The notes beneath the pieces were generated by a model. It ran no database searches. It saw nothing but the letters and a program-made list of their open reading frames with translations, and had not been told where the DNA came from. From NCBI GenBank assembly GCA_019416395.1, contig DXXH01000015.1:1-36794 (forward strand): a DNA stretch of 36,794 bases. Reading direction: 5' to 3'. The stretch comes from Clostridiales bacterium (GTDB lineage: Bacteria; Bacillota; Clostridia; Oscillospirales; Acutalibacteraceae). The position numbers were made by a program, and so were the translations under genes. The number at the start of each line of letters is the position of its first letter. The stretch's first letter is position 1. Below are positions 7,883 to 15,221 of this stretch, piece by piece.

Positions 7883-8109
7883 AATAGCGCACTCCTTTTA
7901 TTCGTTGGGCAAGATAGGTGGGATGGGGCCGGGAAACTAGTTCCGGGGATAAAATTTGCCGGGAAAACACAAAAAAGCATAGCCTGCCGTATCAAAACAC
8001 GGCAAGTTATGCTTTCTAAAATGTTCCGATTGTCCATGAAAAGTGGCGCTGGCAGGGTGACTGTCACCGTCGTCCATGATGGAGATAACCTCTCTTTAAA
8101 GCTGATATT
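7883..8109 (-). promoter_or_regulatory. Attenuator-type leader of CNNM gene 2 (candidate riboswitch)
   Basis: From the predicted start near 8109 the minus-strand RNA has about 95 nt containing several short helices (for example TCCATCATGGA and GGTGACAGTCACC). These are followed by a clear intrinsic terminator at 7971-8014, then another ~90 nt to the TTG start. A terminator between a strong promoter and the gene implies conditional read-through. I could not match the 95 nt segment to a known riboswitch consensus. Confidence 0.5.
7971..8014 (-). terminator. Intrinsic terminator inside the CNNM gene 2 leader
   Basis: Minus-strand stem AGCATA + TGCCGT (pairing 8013-7999 with 7990-7976) around an 8-base loop, running into TTTTTTGTGTTTT. 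It lies about 90 bases upstream of the coding start, so it can only act as an attenuator. Confidence 0.7.
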
Positions 8110-8115
8110 ATTACT

Positions 8116-8144
8116 ATTATAGGAAATCTCTTATCACTTGTCAA
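8116..8144 (-). promoter_or_regulatory. Perfect-consensus sigma-A promoter for CNNM gene 2
   Basis: Minus strand: TTGACA (8144-8139), 17-base spacer, TATAAT (8121-8116). Both hexamers match the consensus exactly, so basal transcription should be strong, consistent with control downstream at the terminator. Confidence 0.85.
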
Positions 8145-8172
8145 CTGGTTTTCCCAATGAAAAACCAGGTCG

Positions 8173-8201
8173 TTGCGCTGGGAGCCTGGGAAGTGTATAC
8201 T
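8173..8201 (+). promoter_or_regulatory. Possible promoter for the lipoprotein gene
   Basis: TTGCGC (8173-8178), 17-base spacer, TATACT (8196-8201). The predicted start (about 8208) falls at the ribosome binding site, which would make the 5' UTR only about 16 bases long. Confidence 0.4.
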
Positions 8202-8223
8202 GATGCCAAAGGAGATGGTCTTG

Positions 8224-8733
8224 ATGAAAAAAAGCAGAGCGGTTGTTTTGGCGCTGCTGCTGGCAGTTCTCTGTGCTGGTTGCAGGAAGGCGGAAAACGT
8301 TCTTCCACACGCTCTGGGCGTGGTTTTGACAGATTCCACAGTGGCAGAGCATTGGGACGACCACGGCGCCATGAGTGACGGGACCGAATACTGGCGGATA
8401 GAACTTTCCCAGAAGGACGCCGCCACCCTGGAGAAACAAGCCCAGACTGGGGAAGGCTGGCACCCACTCCCGGTAAATGAAGACGTAGAAGCATTGCTTT
8501 ACGGACGGGAGTGGCAGGAAGACTCAGAGGTTTTCGGTGCCGGTCCCTACCTTACTCAGCAGGACGGAAATCCCCTGCTTCCCCAAGTAGAAGAAGGATA
8601 CTGGTTTTTCTATGACGACCAAACAGAGAGCTATGAAACCGCTGGAGTATTGGACCGACACTCGTACAATTTCACCGCCGCTGTGTACGACAAGGTTGCC
8701 GGGGTCCTCTATTGCGGGGAACTGGACACATAA
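8224..8733 (+). CDS. Hypothetical lipoprotein
   Basis: 169 residues. The N-terminus is a short lipoprotein-type signal: MKKSR, a hydrophobic stretch (6-16) and CAGC with the likely lipidated Cys20 (Cys17 is an alternative). The mature part is acidic and aromatic-rich, with WRIELSQKDAATLEKQ and a FYDDQTESYETAGVLDRHSYNFTA segment. No catalytic motif was recognised and I cannot name a family. ATG at 8224 is set by AAAGGAG at 8208-8214. It is a single gene with its own weak promoter and a shared terminator at 8741-8768; no neighbour suggests a function. Confidence 0.75.
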   Translation: MKKSRAVVLALLLAVLCAGCRKAENVLPHALGVVLTDSTVAEHWDDHGAMSDGTEYWRIELSQKDAATLEKQAQTGEGWHPLPVNEDVEALLYGREWQEDSEVFGAGPYLTQQDGNPLLPQVEEGYWFFYDDQTESYETAGVLDRHSYNFTAAVYDKVAGVLYCGELDT

Positions 8734-8740
8734 GACAGGG

Positions 8741-8768
8741 AAAAAGCCGGGGAACTCCCGGCTTTTTT
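8741..8768. terminator. Bidirectional intrinsic terminator between convergent genes
   Basis: AAAAAGCCGGG / CCCGGCTTTTTT palindrome with a small loop. A T-run is present in both reading directions, serving the lipoprotein gene (+) and the Gx transporter gene (-). Confidence 0.85.
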
Positions 8769-8795
8769 GTTTACACACAGGGTTCCGTGACAGTT

Positions 8796-9302
8796 TCAGT
8801 GAAGGTGTCTTTTCAACCGTTCCAAAGGGGGAAGGGACAGTTTGAGCACCAGCCCGGTAAGCAGGCCTGTCAATACCCCGAATACCAGCAGGAAAGGGAC
8901 GTAAAACAGCACGCTGGTGGTGGTGAGGAAATAGGCCACGCAAAGCTGGGCAGCGTTGTGGGCCAAGGCTCCGCAAACGCCCACCACTCCCAGGGAAGCT
9001 TTAGTTTTTTTCAGCAGCAGCCACATGAGGAAGGTGCTGACGATCCCCCCGGAGAGACTCATCATTCCCGCCATGCCCCCCCGGGTCATCAAGGAAAATA
9101 GCCCCTTGAACACTGCCAGGAACAAGGCGCCGGGCAGGCCCAGGGTACCGGCGGCGTACATGGTGGCAATATTGGACAATCCCAGTTTGGCCCCGGGCGG
9201 CATCATGGGCAGGGGGGGCAGCAGGCCTTCCAAAAAGGAAAGGGCCAATGCTAAAGCCGCCAGCAGTCCGGTAAAGGCCACCCGGCCAGACGCTCGTTTC
9301 AT
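8796..9302 (-). CDS. Gx transporter family membrane protein (heptaprenyl diphosphate synthase component I-like)
   Basis: 168 residues, almost entirely hydrophobic with about five membrane segments. The conserved PPGAKLGLSNI segment near residue 38 and RGGMAGMMSLSGG (about 74-86) mark the Hpre_diP_synt_I/Gx transporter family, whose fold resembles substrate-binding components of ECF-type transporters. No isoprenoid synthase partner is nearby, so the heptaprenyl name is probably misleading. It is the last gene of a three-gene minus-strand operon after ApbE and a NusG domain II protein, a combination found in extracytosolic flavin/electron-transfer loci of Firmicutes. ATG at 9302 follows AAAGGAG. 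Confidence 0.85.
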   Translation of the reverse strand: MKRASGRVAFTGLLAALALALSFLEGLLPPLPMMPPGAKLGLSNIATMYAAGTLGLPGALFLAVFKGLFSLMTRGGMAGMMSLSGGIVSTFLMWLLLKKTKASLGVVGVCGALAHNAAQLCVAYFLTTTSVLFYVPFLLVFGVLTGLLTGLVLKLSLPPLERLKRHLH

Positions 9303-9318
9303 GGCGTGACTCCTTTCC

Positions 9319-9705
9319 TCAATAAACGGTGGCGTCCACCGATTCCCCGGCCCCTTCCAGGCGCAGGGTCACCCGGGCGGGCAGACAAATCGCGCTTTCC
9401 CCGGCCCGGGTAAGCTGCCCTGTTTTCACGCATACCTGGTCCGGACAGGTGGACGAGATCACCGACGCACCTTGGGGAGACAGGGCAATGACCACTTCGA
9501 TACCCTGTTCCCCAATCAGGGTATGGGTTTCCGGTTCTGTCAGTTGGGAAAGGTTTTGTTCCAGCGCCACTTGGCCATCCACCTCGACAATGGCGATGGT
9601 TCCCTTGGGGGAAAAGGACAGGAGAAAGTACATTCCCCCCGCCAGCAAGATCACAAGCCCGCAGAGGACCAGTCCCCAGGGGGATAAAAACCGTTTTTCT
9701 TCCAT
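9319..9705 (-). CDS. NusG domain II-containing membrane-anchored protein
   Basis: 128 residues. A single N-terminal membrane helix (about 11-31) is followed by a small extracytoplasmic beta domain. The conserved STCPDQVCVKTG (85-96, Cys87 and Cys92) and AICLPARV (106-113, Cys107) are characteristic of stand-alone NusG domain II proteins of Firmicutes. It is not the transcription factor NusG. It lies 7 bases after the ApbE stop and 16 bases before the Gx transporter gene, so the three are co-transcribed. A role in an envelope redox system is inferred from this context only. Confidence 0.85.
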   Translation of the reverse strand: MEEKRFLSPWGLVLCGLVILLAGGMYFLLSFSPKGTIAIVEVDGQVALEQNLSQLTEPETHTLIGEQGIEVVIALSPQGASVISSTCPDQVCVKTGQLTRAGESAICLPARVTLRLEGAGESVDATVY

Positions 9706-9712
9706 AAGCCCC

Positions 9713-10774
9713 TCACTTTACTCCGGCGAAGGTGTAATTTTCCGAATCCAGGGTGAACGCGTCCGCCAGATTGGCGGTGACGTAAATTTCGTGGTCTTCT
9801 GTAATGAAGACCGCTCCGCTGTTGAATTTTTCTAGCACCGGCAGGCTGCCTTCCATGCCCAATACAAAACAGGCCGTGGACAGGGCATCGCTGAGCACGC
9901 CGCTGGAACTCCAGATGGTCACGGACACCAGGCCGCTTTCCGCCGGATACCCGGTATCGGGGTCTAAAATATGGTGATAGGTAACGCCGTCCTCGGTGAA
10001 TTGCTTTTCGTAACTTCCAGAGGTGGACAGGAAGCCACTTTCGATGGAAAGCTGTCCCAGTGAGCCTTCGGAATCCGGGTCACGCAAGGCGATCCGCCAA
10101 GGGTCCCCTGAAGGCTTTTCCCCGTAAACCCCTACGCTGCCCCCTACGGAAACCACTGCCCGGTCCGCTCCAGCTTCCTTATAGGCTTTTACGGCTGTGT
10201 CGCAGGCGGCGCCTTTCCCCACAGAGCCCAGATCCAGGGCAGTACTGTGGGTTTTCAAAGCGGCGGTACCGTCCCCCTGAAGGGAAACATTGGTGTAGTC
10301 CACTTGAGGAAGCAGGGATTGGATCGTTGACGCCTGGGGCAGATGGGGGTCTTCGTCAAAGTTCCACAACCAACTGATGGGGGCAATGGTGATGTCAAAA
10401 GCGCCCTGACTGGCATCGCATACCTGTAGGGCGGTATGAAGGATATCCCAGGTTTCCGGAGCAATGTCCAAAAAGTCCCCGCCTGCTTCCTGGTTCAGGC
10501 GGGCCACGTCGCTGTCCTCGATCCGCCAGGAAATGTGGTTTTCCAGTTCTGTTATGGCGGATGCGGCAGCTTGGGCGGCTTCCTCTCGGTTGGAGCCGTA
10601 AACGGTCTGCTGCACGTAAGACCCCATGGAATAGGTGGTCAGGGTGTATCCGTTATCCAGTGCCCCGAAGTTGATCCACAACGCGGCGGCGAGAAGGAGG
10701 ATCCCTGCCACAAACAAACACAGGGCGATTTTCCGGGCATTTTTTTCAGACAGCTTATTCAGCCATTGTTTCAT
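9713..10774 (-). CDS. apbE: FAD:protein FMN transferase (ApbE family)
   Basis: 353 residues. An N-terminal signal anchor (about 15-36) places the catalytic domain outside the membrane. Family motifs: TYSMGSYVQQTVYG, WRIEDSDVARLN, LDLGSVGKG (180-188), HHILDPDTG (267-275) and SDALST (295-300, with a metal-binding Asp). The enzyme attaches FMN from FAD covalently to Ser/Thr of target proteins such as Rnf/Nqr subunits and extracellular flavoproteins. ATG at 10774 has GGGAG six bases upstream; a TTG two codons earlier lacks spacing. It is the first gene of the operon with the NusG II and Gx proteins. No obvious flavinylated substrate is encoded in the window. Confidence 0.93.
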   Translation of the reverse strand: MKQWLNKLSEKNARKIALCLFVAGILLLAAALWINFGALDNGYTLTTYSMGSYVQQTVYGSNREEAAQAAASAITELENHISWRIEDSDVARLNQEAGGDFLDIAPETWDILHTALQVCDASQGAFDITIAPISWLWNFDEDPHLPQASTIQSLLPQVDYTNVSLQGDGTAALKTHSTALDLGSVGKGAACDTAVKAYKEAGADRAVVSVGGSVGVYGEKPSGDPWRIALRDPDSEGSLGQLSIESGFLSTSGSYEKQFTEDGVTYHHILDPDTGYPAESGLVSVTIWSSSGVLSDALSTACFVLGMEGSLPVLEKFNSGAVFITEDHEIYVTANLADAFTLDSENYTFAGVK

Positions 10775-10845
10775 AGGCAACTCCCATATCCATCATGCAC
10801 GGGGAAGGGTTCCGTGAAATAAGAGCCCTGCCCCGGCAAAGGTGT

Positions 10846-10881
10846 GGGCGGCAAGGTTGGATACTTCGCAGTTTGCCGCCC
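10846..10881. other. Strong hairpin in the apbE 5' UTR
   Basis: GGGCGGCAA (10846-10854) pairs with TTGCCGCCC (10873-10881). Read on the minus strand it lies close to the predicted 5' end of the apbE mRNA. Read on the plus strand it is followed by TTTTTT and has the form of a terminator, although no plus-strand gene lies upstream. Confidence 0.5.
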
Positions 10882-10899
10882 GTTTTTTAGTTTGCGGCT

Positions 10900-10909
10900 A
10901 TTATACCAC
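10900..10909 (-). promoter_or_regulatory. Extended -10 promoter of the apbE operon
   Basis: Minus strand reads CGTGGTATAAT, an extended -10 (TGnTATAAT). The -35 region is weak. The transcript would start near 10893, leaving about 120 nt of 5' UTR. Confidence 0.5.
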
Positions 10910-10933
10910 GGTTTCCCTGGTTTGAAAAGCAAA

Positions 10934-10974
10934 AGCCAGGAGAGGGGGAGCGTTGTGCTCTCCCTCTCCCGGCT
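10934..10974 (-). terminator. Intrinsic terminator of the cytidylate kinase-like gene
   Basis: Long minus-strand stem GCC-x-GGAGAGGG-x-GAGC / GCTC-x-CCCTCTCC-x-GGC with a 5-base loop, followed by TTTTGCTTTT. It lies about 40 bases past the stop at 11015. Confidence 0.8.
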
Positions 10975-11014
10975 TCAGGGAATATAGGGGGTCGCTTTGC
11001 GTTGTAACCGAAGA

Positions 11015-11632
11015 TTATTTGTCCAGCATTTTGGCGGCGTCAATCAGCATTTTCACCGCCAGGTCAATGGAAAACCGTGAGGTGTCAATGGTCAGGTCAT
11101 AGTTGAGAAGGTCGTCCCAGCGGTTGTTGGAATAGAAATTGTAGTAGTTGGCCCGCTGTTTATCCTTTTTCGTGACGAAATCCGGGGCTTTCTTTTCCTC
11201 GCAATACCCCTTTTCCACGATGCGTTTGATCCGGGCAGGCTTGTCGGCGTGGACAAATACATTCAGACAGTTGGGGTGATCCCGGAGAATGTAATCGGCG
11301 CAGCGGCCGATGATGACACAGGGGCCTTCCGAAGCGGCTTTTTTGATGATGTCCGACTGGATGATGAACAGCTTATCGTTGATGGGCATTTCGTTGACGC
11401 TGGGTACCCGGGCGCCAAAAGCGTAGCTGCCCATGACCATAGAGTATAGAAGACTGCTGGTGGCCTTCTCGTCGGCGTCGGCGAACACTTCTTCGGAAAG
11501 ACCGCTCTTTTTGGCGGCCAGGGCGATCAAAGCTTTGTCATAAAAGGGAAGGTCCAATTCCTGGGCCAGTCGTTCCCCCACCTCGTGGCCTCCGCTTCCA
11601 TATTGACGTGAAATGGTGATAACAGGCAGCAT
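11015..11632 (-). CDS. Cytidylate kinase-like family protein
   Basis: 205 residues of the Cytidylate_kin2 type. The N-terminus ITISRQYGSGGHEVGERLA (6-23) is a P-loop variant typical of this family, followed by LPFYDKALI; CVIIGRCADYIL and the NVFVHAD strand are also conserved. The family resembles CMP kinase and is taken to be a nucleotide kinase, but the substrate is not established and the typical Cmk gene is different. ATG at 11632 has AAGGAGG-like bases upstream. It is monocistronic, with a terminator at 10934-10974. An AT-rich upstream stretch with TATAAT-like boxes on the minus strand (about 11680-11705) probably holds the promoter. Confidence 0.87.
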   Translation of the reverse strand: MLPVITISRQYGSGGHEVGERLAQELDLPFYDKALIALAAKKSGLSEEVFADADEKATSSLLYSMVMGSYAFGARVPSVNEMPINDKLFIIQSDIIKKAASEGPCVIIGRCADYILRDHPNCLNVFVHADKPARIKRIVEKGYCEEKKAPDFVTKKDKQRANYYNFYSNNRWDDLLNYDLTIDTSRFSIDLAVKMLIDAAKMLDK

Positions 11633-11755
11633 ATTGATTCCTCCTTATCTAAAAAATCTAATATTTTTAATCACTTGTTTCAAATTATAGATAATTTCCC
11701 TATAATTATGATACCTTCTTTTTTCCAAAAAGTCAACAGGAAATCCGGGCGGCGC

Positions 11756-11784
11756 TTGAAAATAGCCGTGGGGTAAGCTATACT
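11756..11784 (+). promoter_or_regulatory. Promoter of the two-component operon
   Basis: TTGAAA (11756-11761), 17-base spacer, TATACT (11779-11784). The predicted transcript starts near 11791, giving a leader of about 150 nt before the response regulator. The rest of the 311-base gap from 11633 carries the AT-rich upstream region of the divergent kinase-like gene. Confidence 0.65.
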
Positions 11785-11943
11785 TAGTACCGTGACGGAA
11801 GCCCCTGAAAAAAGACGTTTCCGGCGTTTTTCCCCAAGAATTCACCGGGGATTCACAGAAGGGTGATACAGTGTAGAGCATAGAGACAACGGGCTGCCCC
11901 AAATGGGGAAGACCCTGGGATTTTCAGGAAACGGGGTGGACAG

Positions 11944-12627
11944 ATGTATCGCATATTAGTAGTGGACGACGAGGAGAAGATCCGGGCACTGATCCGAAAA
12001 TACGCCGAGTTTGAGGGGAACCAGGTGACCGAGGCCCAAAACGGCATGGAAGCGGTGGAGTTATGCCGGCATCATCCGGATGCCTATGACATCATCATCA
12101 TGGACGTGATGATGCCCGAGCTGGACGGATTTTCCGCAGTGGCGGAAATCCGGAAAACCTGTAAAACACCGGTGCTGATGCTTTCCGCCCGGGGGGAAGA
12201 ATACGACCGCATTCACGGGTTTGAACTGGGTGTGGACGACTATGTGGTCAAGCCCTTTTCTCCCAAGGAGCTGATGATGCGGGTGTCCGCCATCATGAAC
12301 CGGGTGCGTCCCCAGGGAGAAGAATCCAAGCGGAATGTGCTCACTTTTGAAGGGCTTTCCATCGATTTGGATGCCCGCATTGTGACGGTGGACGGGAACC
12401 GGGCGGAGCTGTCCCCCAAGGAATACGATTTGCTGGTGTACATGGCCCAGAACAAAAATATTGCCCTGACTAGGGAAATGCTGATTACCAACGTGTGGGG
12501 CTACGATTTTTACGGCGACGACCGCACTTTGGATACCCACATCAAGCTGCTCCGCCGCAGCCTGGGGCCTTACAGCAAATTTATTGTCACTCTGCGGGGC
12601 GTGGGCTACCGCTTTGAGGGGAACTGA
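11944..12627 (+). CDS. OmpR/PhoB-family response regulator
   Basis: 227 residues. Receiver domain 1-118 with the acidic pocket VVDDEE (6-11), phosphoacceptor Asp54 in IIIMDVMMPELDG, and the conserved VVKPFSP with Lys103. A C-terminal winged-helix DNA-binding domain runs from about 130 to 226 (SPKEYDLLVYMAQN, RTLDTHIKLLRRSLG, TLRGVGYRF). It acts as a transcription factor switched on by the sensor kinase encoded immediately downstream. The start has a GGGGTGG purine run upstream. The regulon is not evident. Confidence 0.95.
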   Translation: MYRILVVDDEEKIRALIRKYAEFEGNQVTEAQNGMEAVELCRHHPDAYDIIIMDVMMPELDGFSAVAEIRKTCKTPVLMLSARGEEYDRIHGFELGVDDYVVKPFSPKELMMRVSAIMNRVRPQGEESKRNVLTFEGLSIDLDARIVTVDGNRAELSPKEYDLLVYMAQNKNIALTREMLITNVWGYDFYGDDRTLDTHIKLLRRSLGPYSKFIVTLRGVGYRFEGN

Positions 12628-12629
12628 AT

Positions 12630-14090
12630 ATGGTGAAGTTCAGAAAACGGCCTTTGGGGATCGGTGGGCAGATCCTCTGCGGGTTTGGAGTATTCATTCT
12701 GGTGGTGGGCGCTTTGTTGTGGCTGTTCCAGATTGTGCTTTTGGATCCTTTTTACCGAGCGGTAAAAACCACCCAGATAGAAGCCACTGCCGAAACTGTG
12801 GAGCACTATTTGGACGATGAGAATTTGGACGGCCAGGTGAAAGAGCTGTGCTTGAATACAGGGATCAACATCATGGTGACCGACGAACAAGGGCAGCTGC
12901 TGTCTGGTTGGAAAGCCACTCCCAAGGAAAGCCTTTTAAGCGAGATGACCCGGGTAGGACGGGCGGAGCTGTTCAACAATGTGAATTTGCAGGGCGGAAC
13001 CCAGATGACCAGCTACCGTTCCCCCTTTGTGAACCGGGACGGCACCCAGGACGAGGTGATCCTGTTCGTCAACATTACCCGGACCCCTCAGGGGCTAAAC
13101 CGCATGGTACTGCTGGAAAGTGAGATCACACCAGTGGACTCCATCAAGGAGACGCTGCTGGTGCAGGTGACCACTTTGACGGTGGTGATGGCCTTGTTGG
13201 GCGTGGTGCTTGCTTTGGTGATTGCCCGGAAGATTTCCCGGCCACTGACCGCCATCAACAATTCCGCCAAGCTGTTGGCCCGGGGGGATTATTCCATCAC
13301 CTTTGGGGAGCATGGGGCCCGTGAGGTGCGGGAACTGGCCCGGACGCTGAACTATGCCGCTGGGGAGCTTTCCAAGGTGGAAGGGCTTCGGCGGGATCTG
13401 CTGGCCAATGTGTCCCATGACCTGCGCACGCCTTTGACCATGATCAAGGGGTACAGCGAAGTGATGCGGGACCTACCTGGGGAAAACACTCCGGAAAATG
13501 TGCAGATCATCATCGATGAAACGGAGCGGCTGACCAATCTGGTCAACGACCTGCTGGATCTTTCCAAGCTGGAGTCGGGAGTGCTGCCCCTGGAAAAAAC
13601 ACGGTTTAACCTTACGGAAAGCATACGGGTGATTTTGCACAGGTATGACAAATTGGCAGATTACCGGTTCCCCTTCCACTATCAGGAAGAGGTATGGGTG
13701 GACGCCGACGAGCTGAAAATTTCCCAGGTGGTTTACAACCTGGTGAATAACGCCATCACCTACTCAGGGGAGGATAAGACCATCACCCTGGAGCAGCAGG
13801 TGGTAGAGGGGAAAGTGCGGGTTTCCGTCACCGATACGGGAGAGGGGATCCCTTCCGATAAGCTGAAAGATATCTGGGAGCGGTATTACAAGGTGGATAA
13901 AGAGCACAAGCGGGCCCAGATGGGGTCCGGCTTGGGGTTGTCCATTGTGAAGAATATTCTGGATATGCACGGCGGCCAGTATGGCGTTTCCAGCCAGCTG
14001 GGACAGGGAAGTACCTTCTGGTTTGAACTGCCCTTGGCCCCGGCGGAAGGACTGCCTTCCCAGGCCCAGTCGGACCAGCAGAATACGTGA
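12630..14090 (+). CDS. Sensor histidine kinase (HAMP-HisKA-HATPase)
   Basis: 486 residues. Order: TM1 (about 13-37), extracytoplasmic sensor (about 38-175), TM2 (about 176-199), HAMP (about 200-252), HisKA with phosphoacceptor His263 in NVSHDLRTPLT, and the ATPase domain with N box (YNLVNNA, 369-375), G1 (DTGEGIP, 402-408) and G2 (GSGLGLS, 432-438). It starts 2 bases after the response regulator stop, so the two are translationally coupled cognate partners. The sensor region gives no ligand clue by eye. The overall build is similar to cell-envelope sensors such as YycG/PhoR but lacks a visible PAS domain. Confidence 0.95.
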   Translation: MVKFRKRPLGIGGQILCGFGVFILVVGALLWLFQIVLLDPFYRAVKTTQIEATAETVEHYLDDENLDGQVKELCLNTGINIMVTDEQGQLLSGWKATPKESLLSEMTRVGRAELFNNVNLQGGTQMTSYRSPFVNRDGTQDEVILFVNITRTPQGLNRMVLLESEITPVDSIKETLLVQVTTLTVVMALLGVVLALVIARKISRPLTAINNSAKLLARGDYSITFGEHGAREVRELARTLNYAAGELSKVEGLRRDLLANVSHDLRTPLTMIKGYSEVMRDLPGENTPENVQIIIDETERLTNLVNDLLDLSKLESGVLPLEKTRFNLTESIRVILHRYDKLADYRFPFHYQEEVWVDADELKISQVVYNLVNNAITYSGEDKTITLEQQVVEGKVRVSVTDTGEGIPSDKLKDIWERYYKVDKEHKRAQMGSGLGLSIVKNILDMHGGQYGVSSQLGQGSTFWFELPLAPAEGLPSQAQSDQQNT

Positions 14091-14121
14091 CTTGGGTGTT
14101 TTCCGTTCTTTTGAGAATGGC

Positions 14122-14149
14122 TTTACTTTTTGAAAAAAAGGGGTACAAT
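14122..14149 (+). promoter_or_regulatory. Promoter of the Mrp gene
   Basis: TTTACT (14122-14127), 16-base spacer, TACAAT (14144-14149). The predicted start lies about 40 bases upstream of the ATG at 14197. Confidence 0.5.
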
Positions 14150-14196
14150 AGAAGGGCGGGAAATGTCCTGCCCAATGAGAAAGGATTGAGTTAACA

Positions 14197-15039
14197 ATGA
14201 GCGAAAATTGCACCCATGATTGTTCCAGCTGTGGAATGGACTGCCCTTCCCGGCAGGACCCCCAGAGCTTTCTGGAAAAAACCAACGACCTGAGCCACGT
14301 GAAAAAAGTGATCGGCGTGGTCAGCGGCAAAGGTGGAGTGGGCAAGTCCCTGGTCACCTCTCTGATGGCCACCACCCTGCGCCGCCGCGGCAATGAGGTG
14401 GCTGTGCTGGACGCCGATATCACCGGGCCTTCCATTCCCAAGTGCTTTGGCATGAAGCAGCGGGCTTTGTCCGACGAAAACGGCATCTATCCGGTGGATT
14501 CCAAAACCGGTGTGAAAGTGATGAGCATCAACCTGCTGCTGGAAGAGGAAACTTCCCCTGTTGTATGGCGTGGTCCTGTGATCGCCGGAGCCATCAAGCA
14601 GTTTTGGACCGACGTGATTTGGGGCAACGTAGATTACATGTTCGTGGACATGCCTCCCGGAACGGGAGACGCTCCCCTGACCGTGTTCCAGTCCCTGCCT
14701 TTGGACGGGATCCTCATTGTCACCTCTCCCCAGGAGCTGGTGTCCATGATCGTTTCCAAAGCGGTGGAAATGGCCAAAATGATGAATGTGCCTGTGCTGG
14801 GCCTGGTGGAGAACATGAGCTATGTCCAGTGTCCTGACTGCGGGAAGATCATCCACGTGTTTGGCGAGAGCCACATTGACGAAGTGGCGGCCAAGTACGC
14901 CTTGAAGGTGCTGGGGAAACTGCCCATGGATCCCAAGCTGGCCATGGCCTGCGACAAAGGCGCTATTGAGCTGTTCGAAGGGAACTGGCTGGACAGCGCT
15001 GCGGACTTGATCGAAAGTCTGCCCCAGCGGGAAGACTAA
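14197..15039 (+). CDS. Mrp/NBP35-family Fe-S cluster carrier ATPase
   Basis: 280 residues. An N-terminal cysteine cluster (Cys5, 9, 12, 16) like that of NBP35 is followed by a deviant Walker A GKGGVGKS (44-51), the DADITGPSIPK switch (72-82), DMPPGTGD (151-158) and a CPDCGK pair (Cys212, Cys215) of the type that bridges a dimer and holds a 4Fe-4S cluster. It is expected to assemble or transfer Fe-S clusters in the cytoplasm. ATG at 14197 follows a GAAAGGA ribosome binding site. It has its own promoter and terminator. Confidence 0.93.
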   Translation: MSENCTHDCSSCGMDCPSRQDPQSFLEKTNDLSHVKKVIGVVSGKGGVGKSLVTSLMATTLRRRGNEVAVLDADITGPSIPKCFGMKQRALSDENGIYPVDSKTGVKVMSINLLLEEETSPVVWRGPVIAGAIKQFWTDVIWGNVDYMFVDMPPGTGDAPLTVFQSLPLDGILIVTSPQELVSMIVSKAVEMAKMMNVPVLGLVENMSYVQCPDCGKIIHVFGESHIDEVAAKYALKVLGKLPMDPKLAMACDKGAIELFEGNWLDSAADLIESLPQRED

Positions 15040-15087
15040 GGCGTGACGCGTTACGAAAAGACGGCCGGGTAAAACCGGTTTTAGGAG

Positions 15088-15127
15088 CGTGGGAGTTTTC
15101 AGAAGAAAACCCCCACGTTTTATTTTT
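15088..15127 (+). terminator. Intrinsic terminator of the Mrp gene
   Basis: CGTGGGAGTTTTC / GAAAACCCCCACG stem with a 4-base AGAA loop, followed by TTTTATTTTT. Confidence 0.85.
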
Positions 15128-15221
15128 CCGGAGTGTAGTTGTTTTTTCAGGGTTCTGCTGTAGGATGGGGGCACTACCACAGGCATGTAAGCCTGTTTGA
15201 AAAGAAAGGATGGTGGATCGT

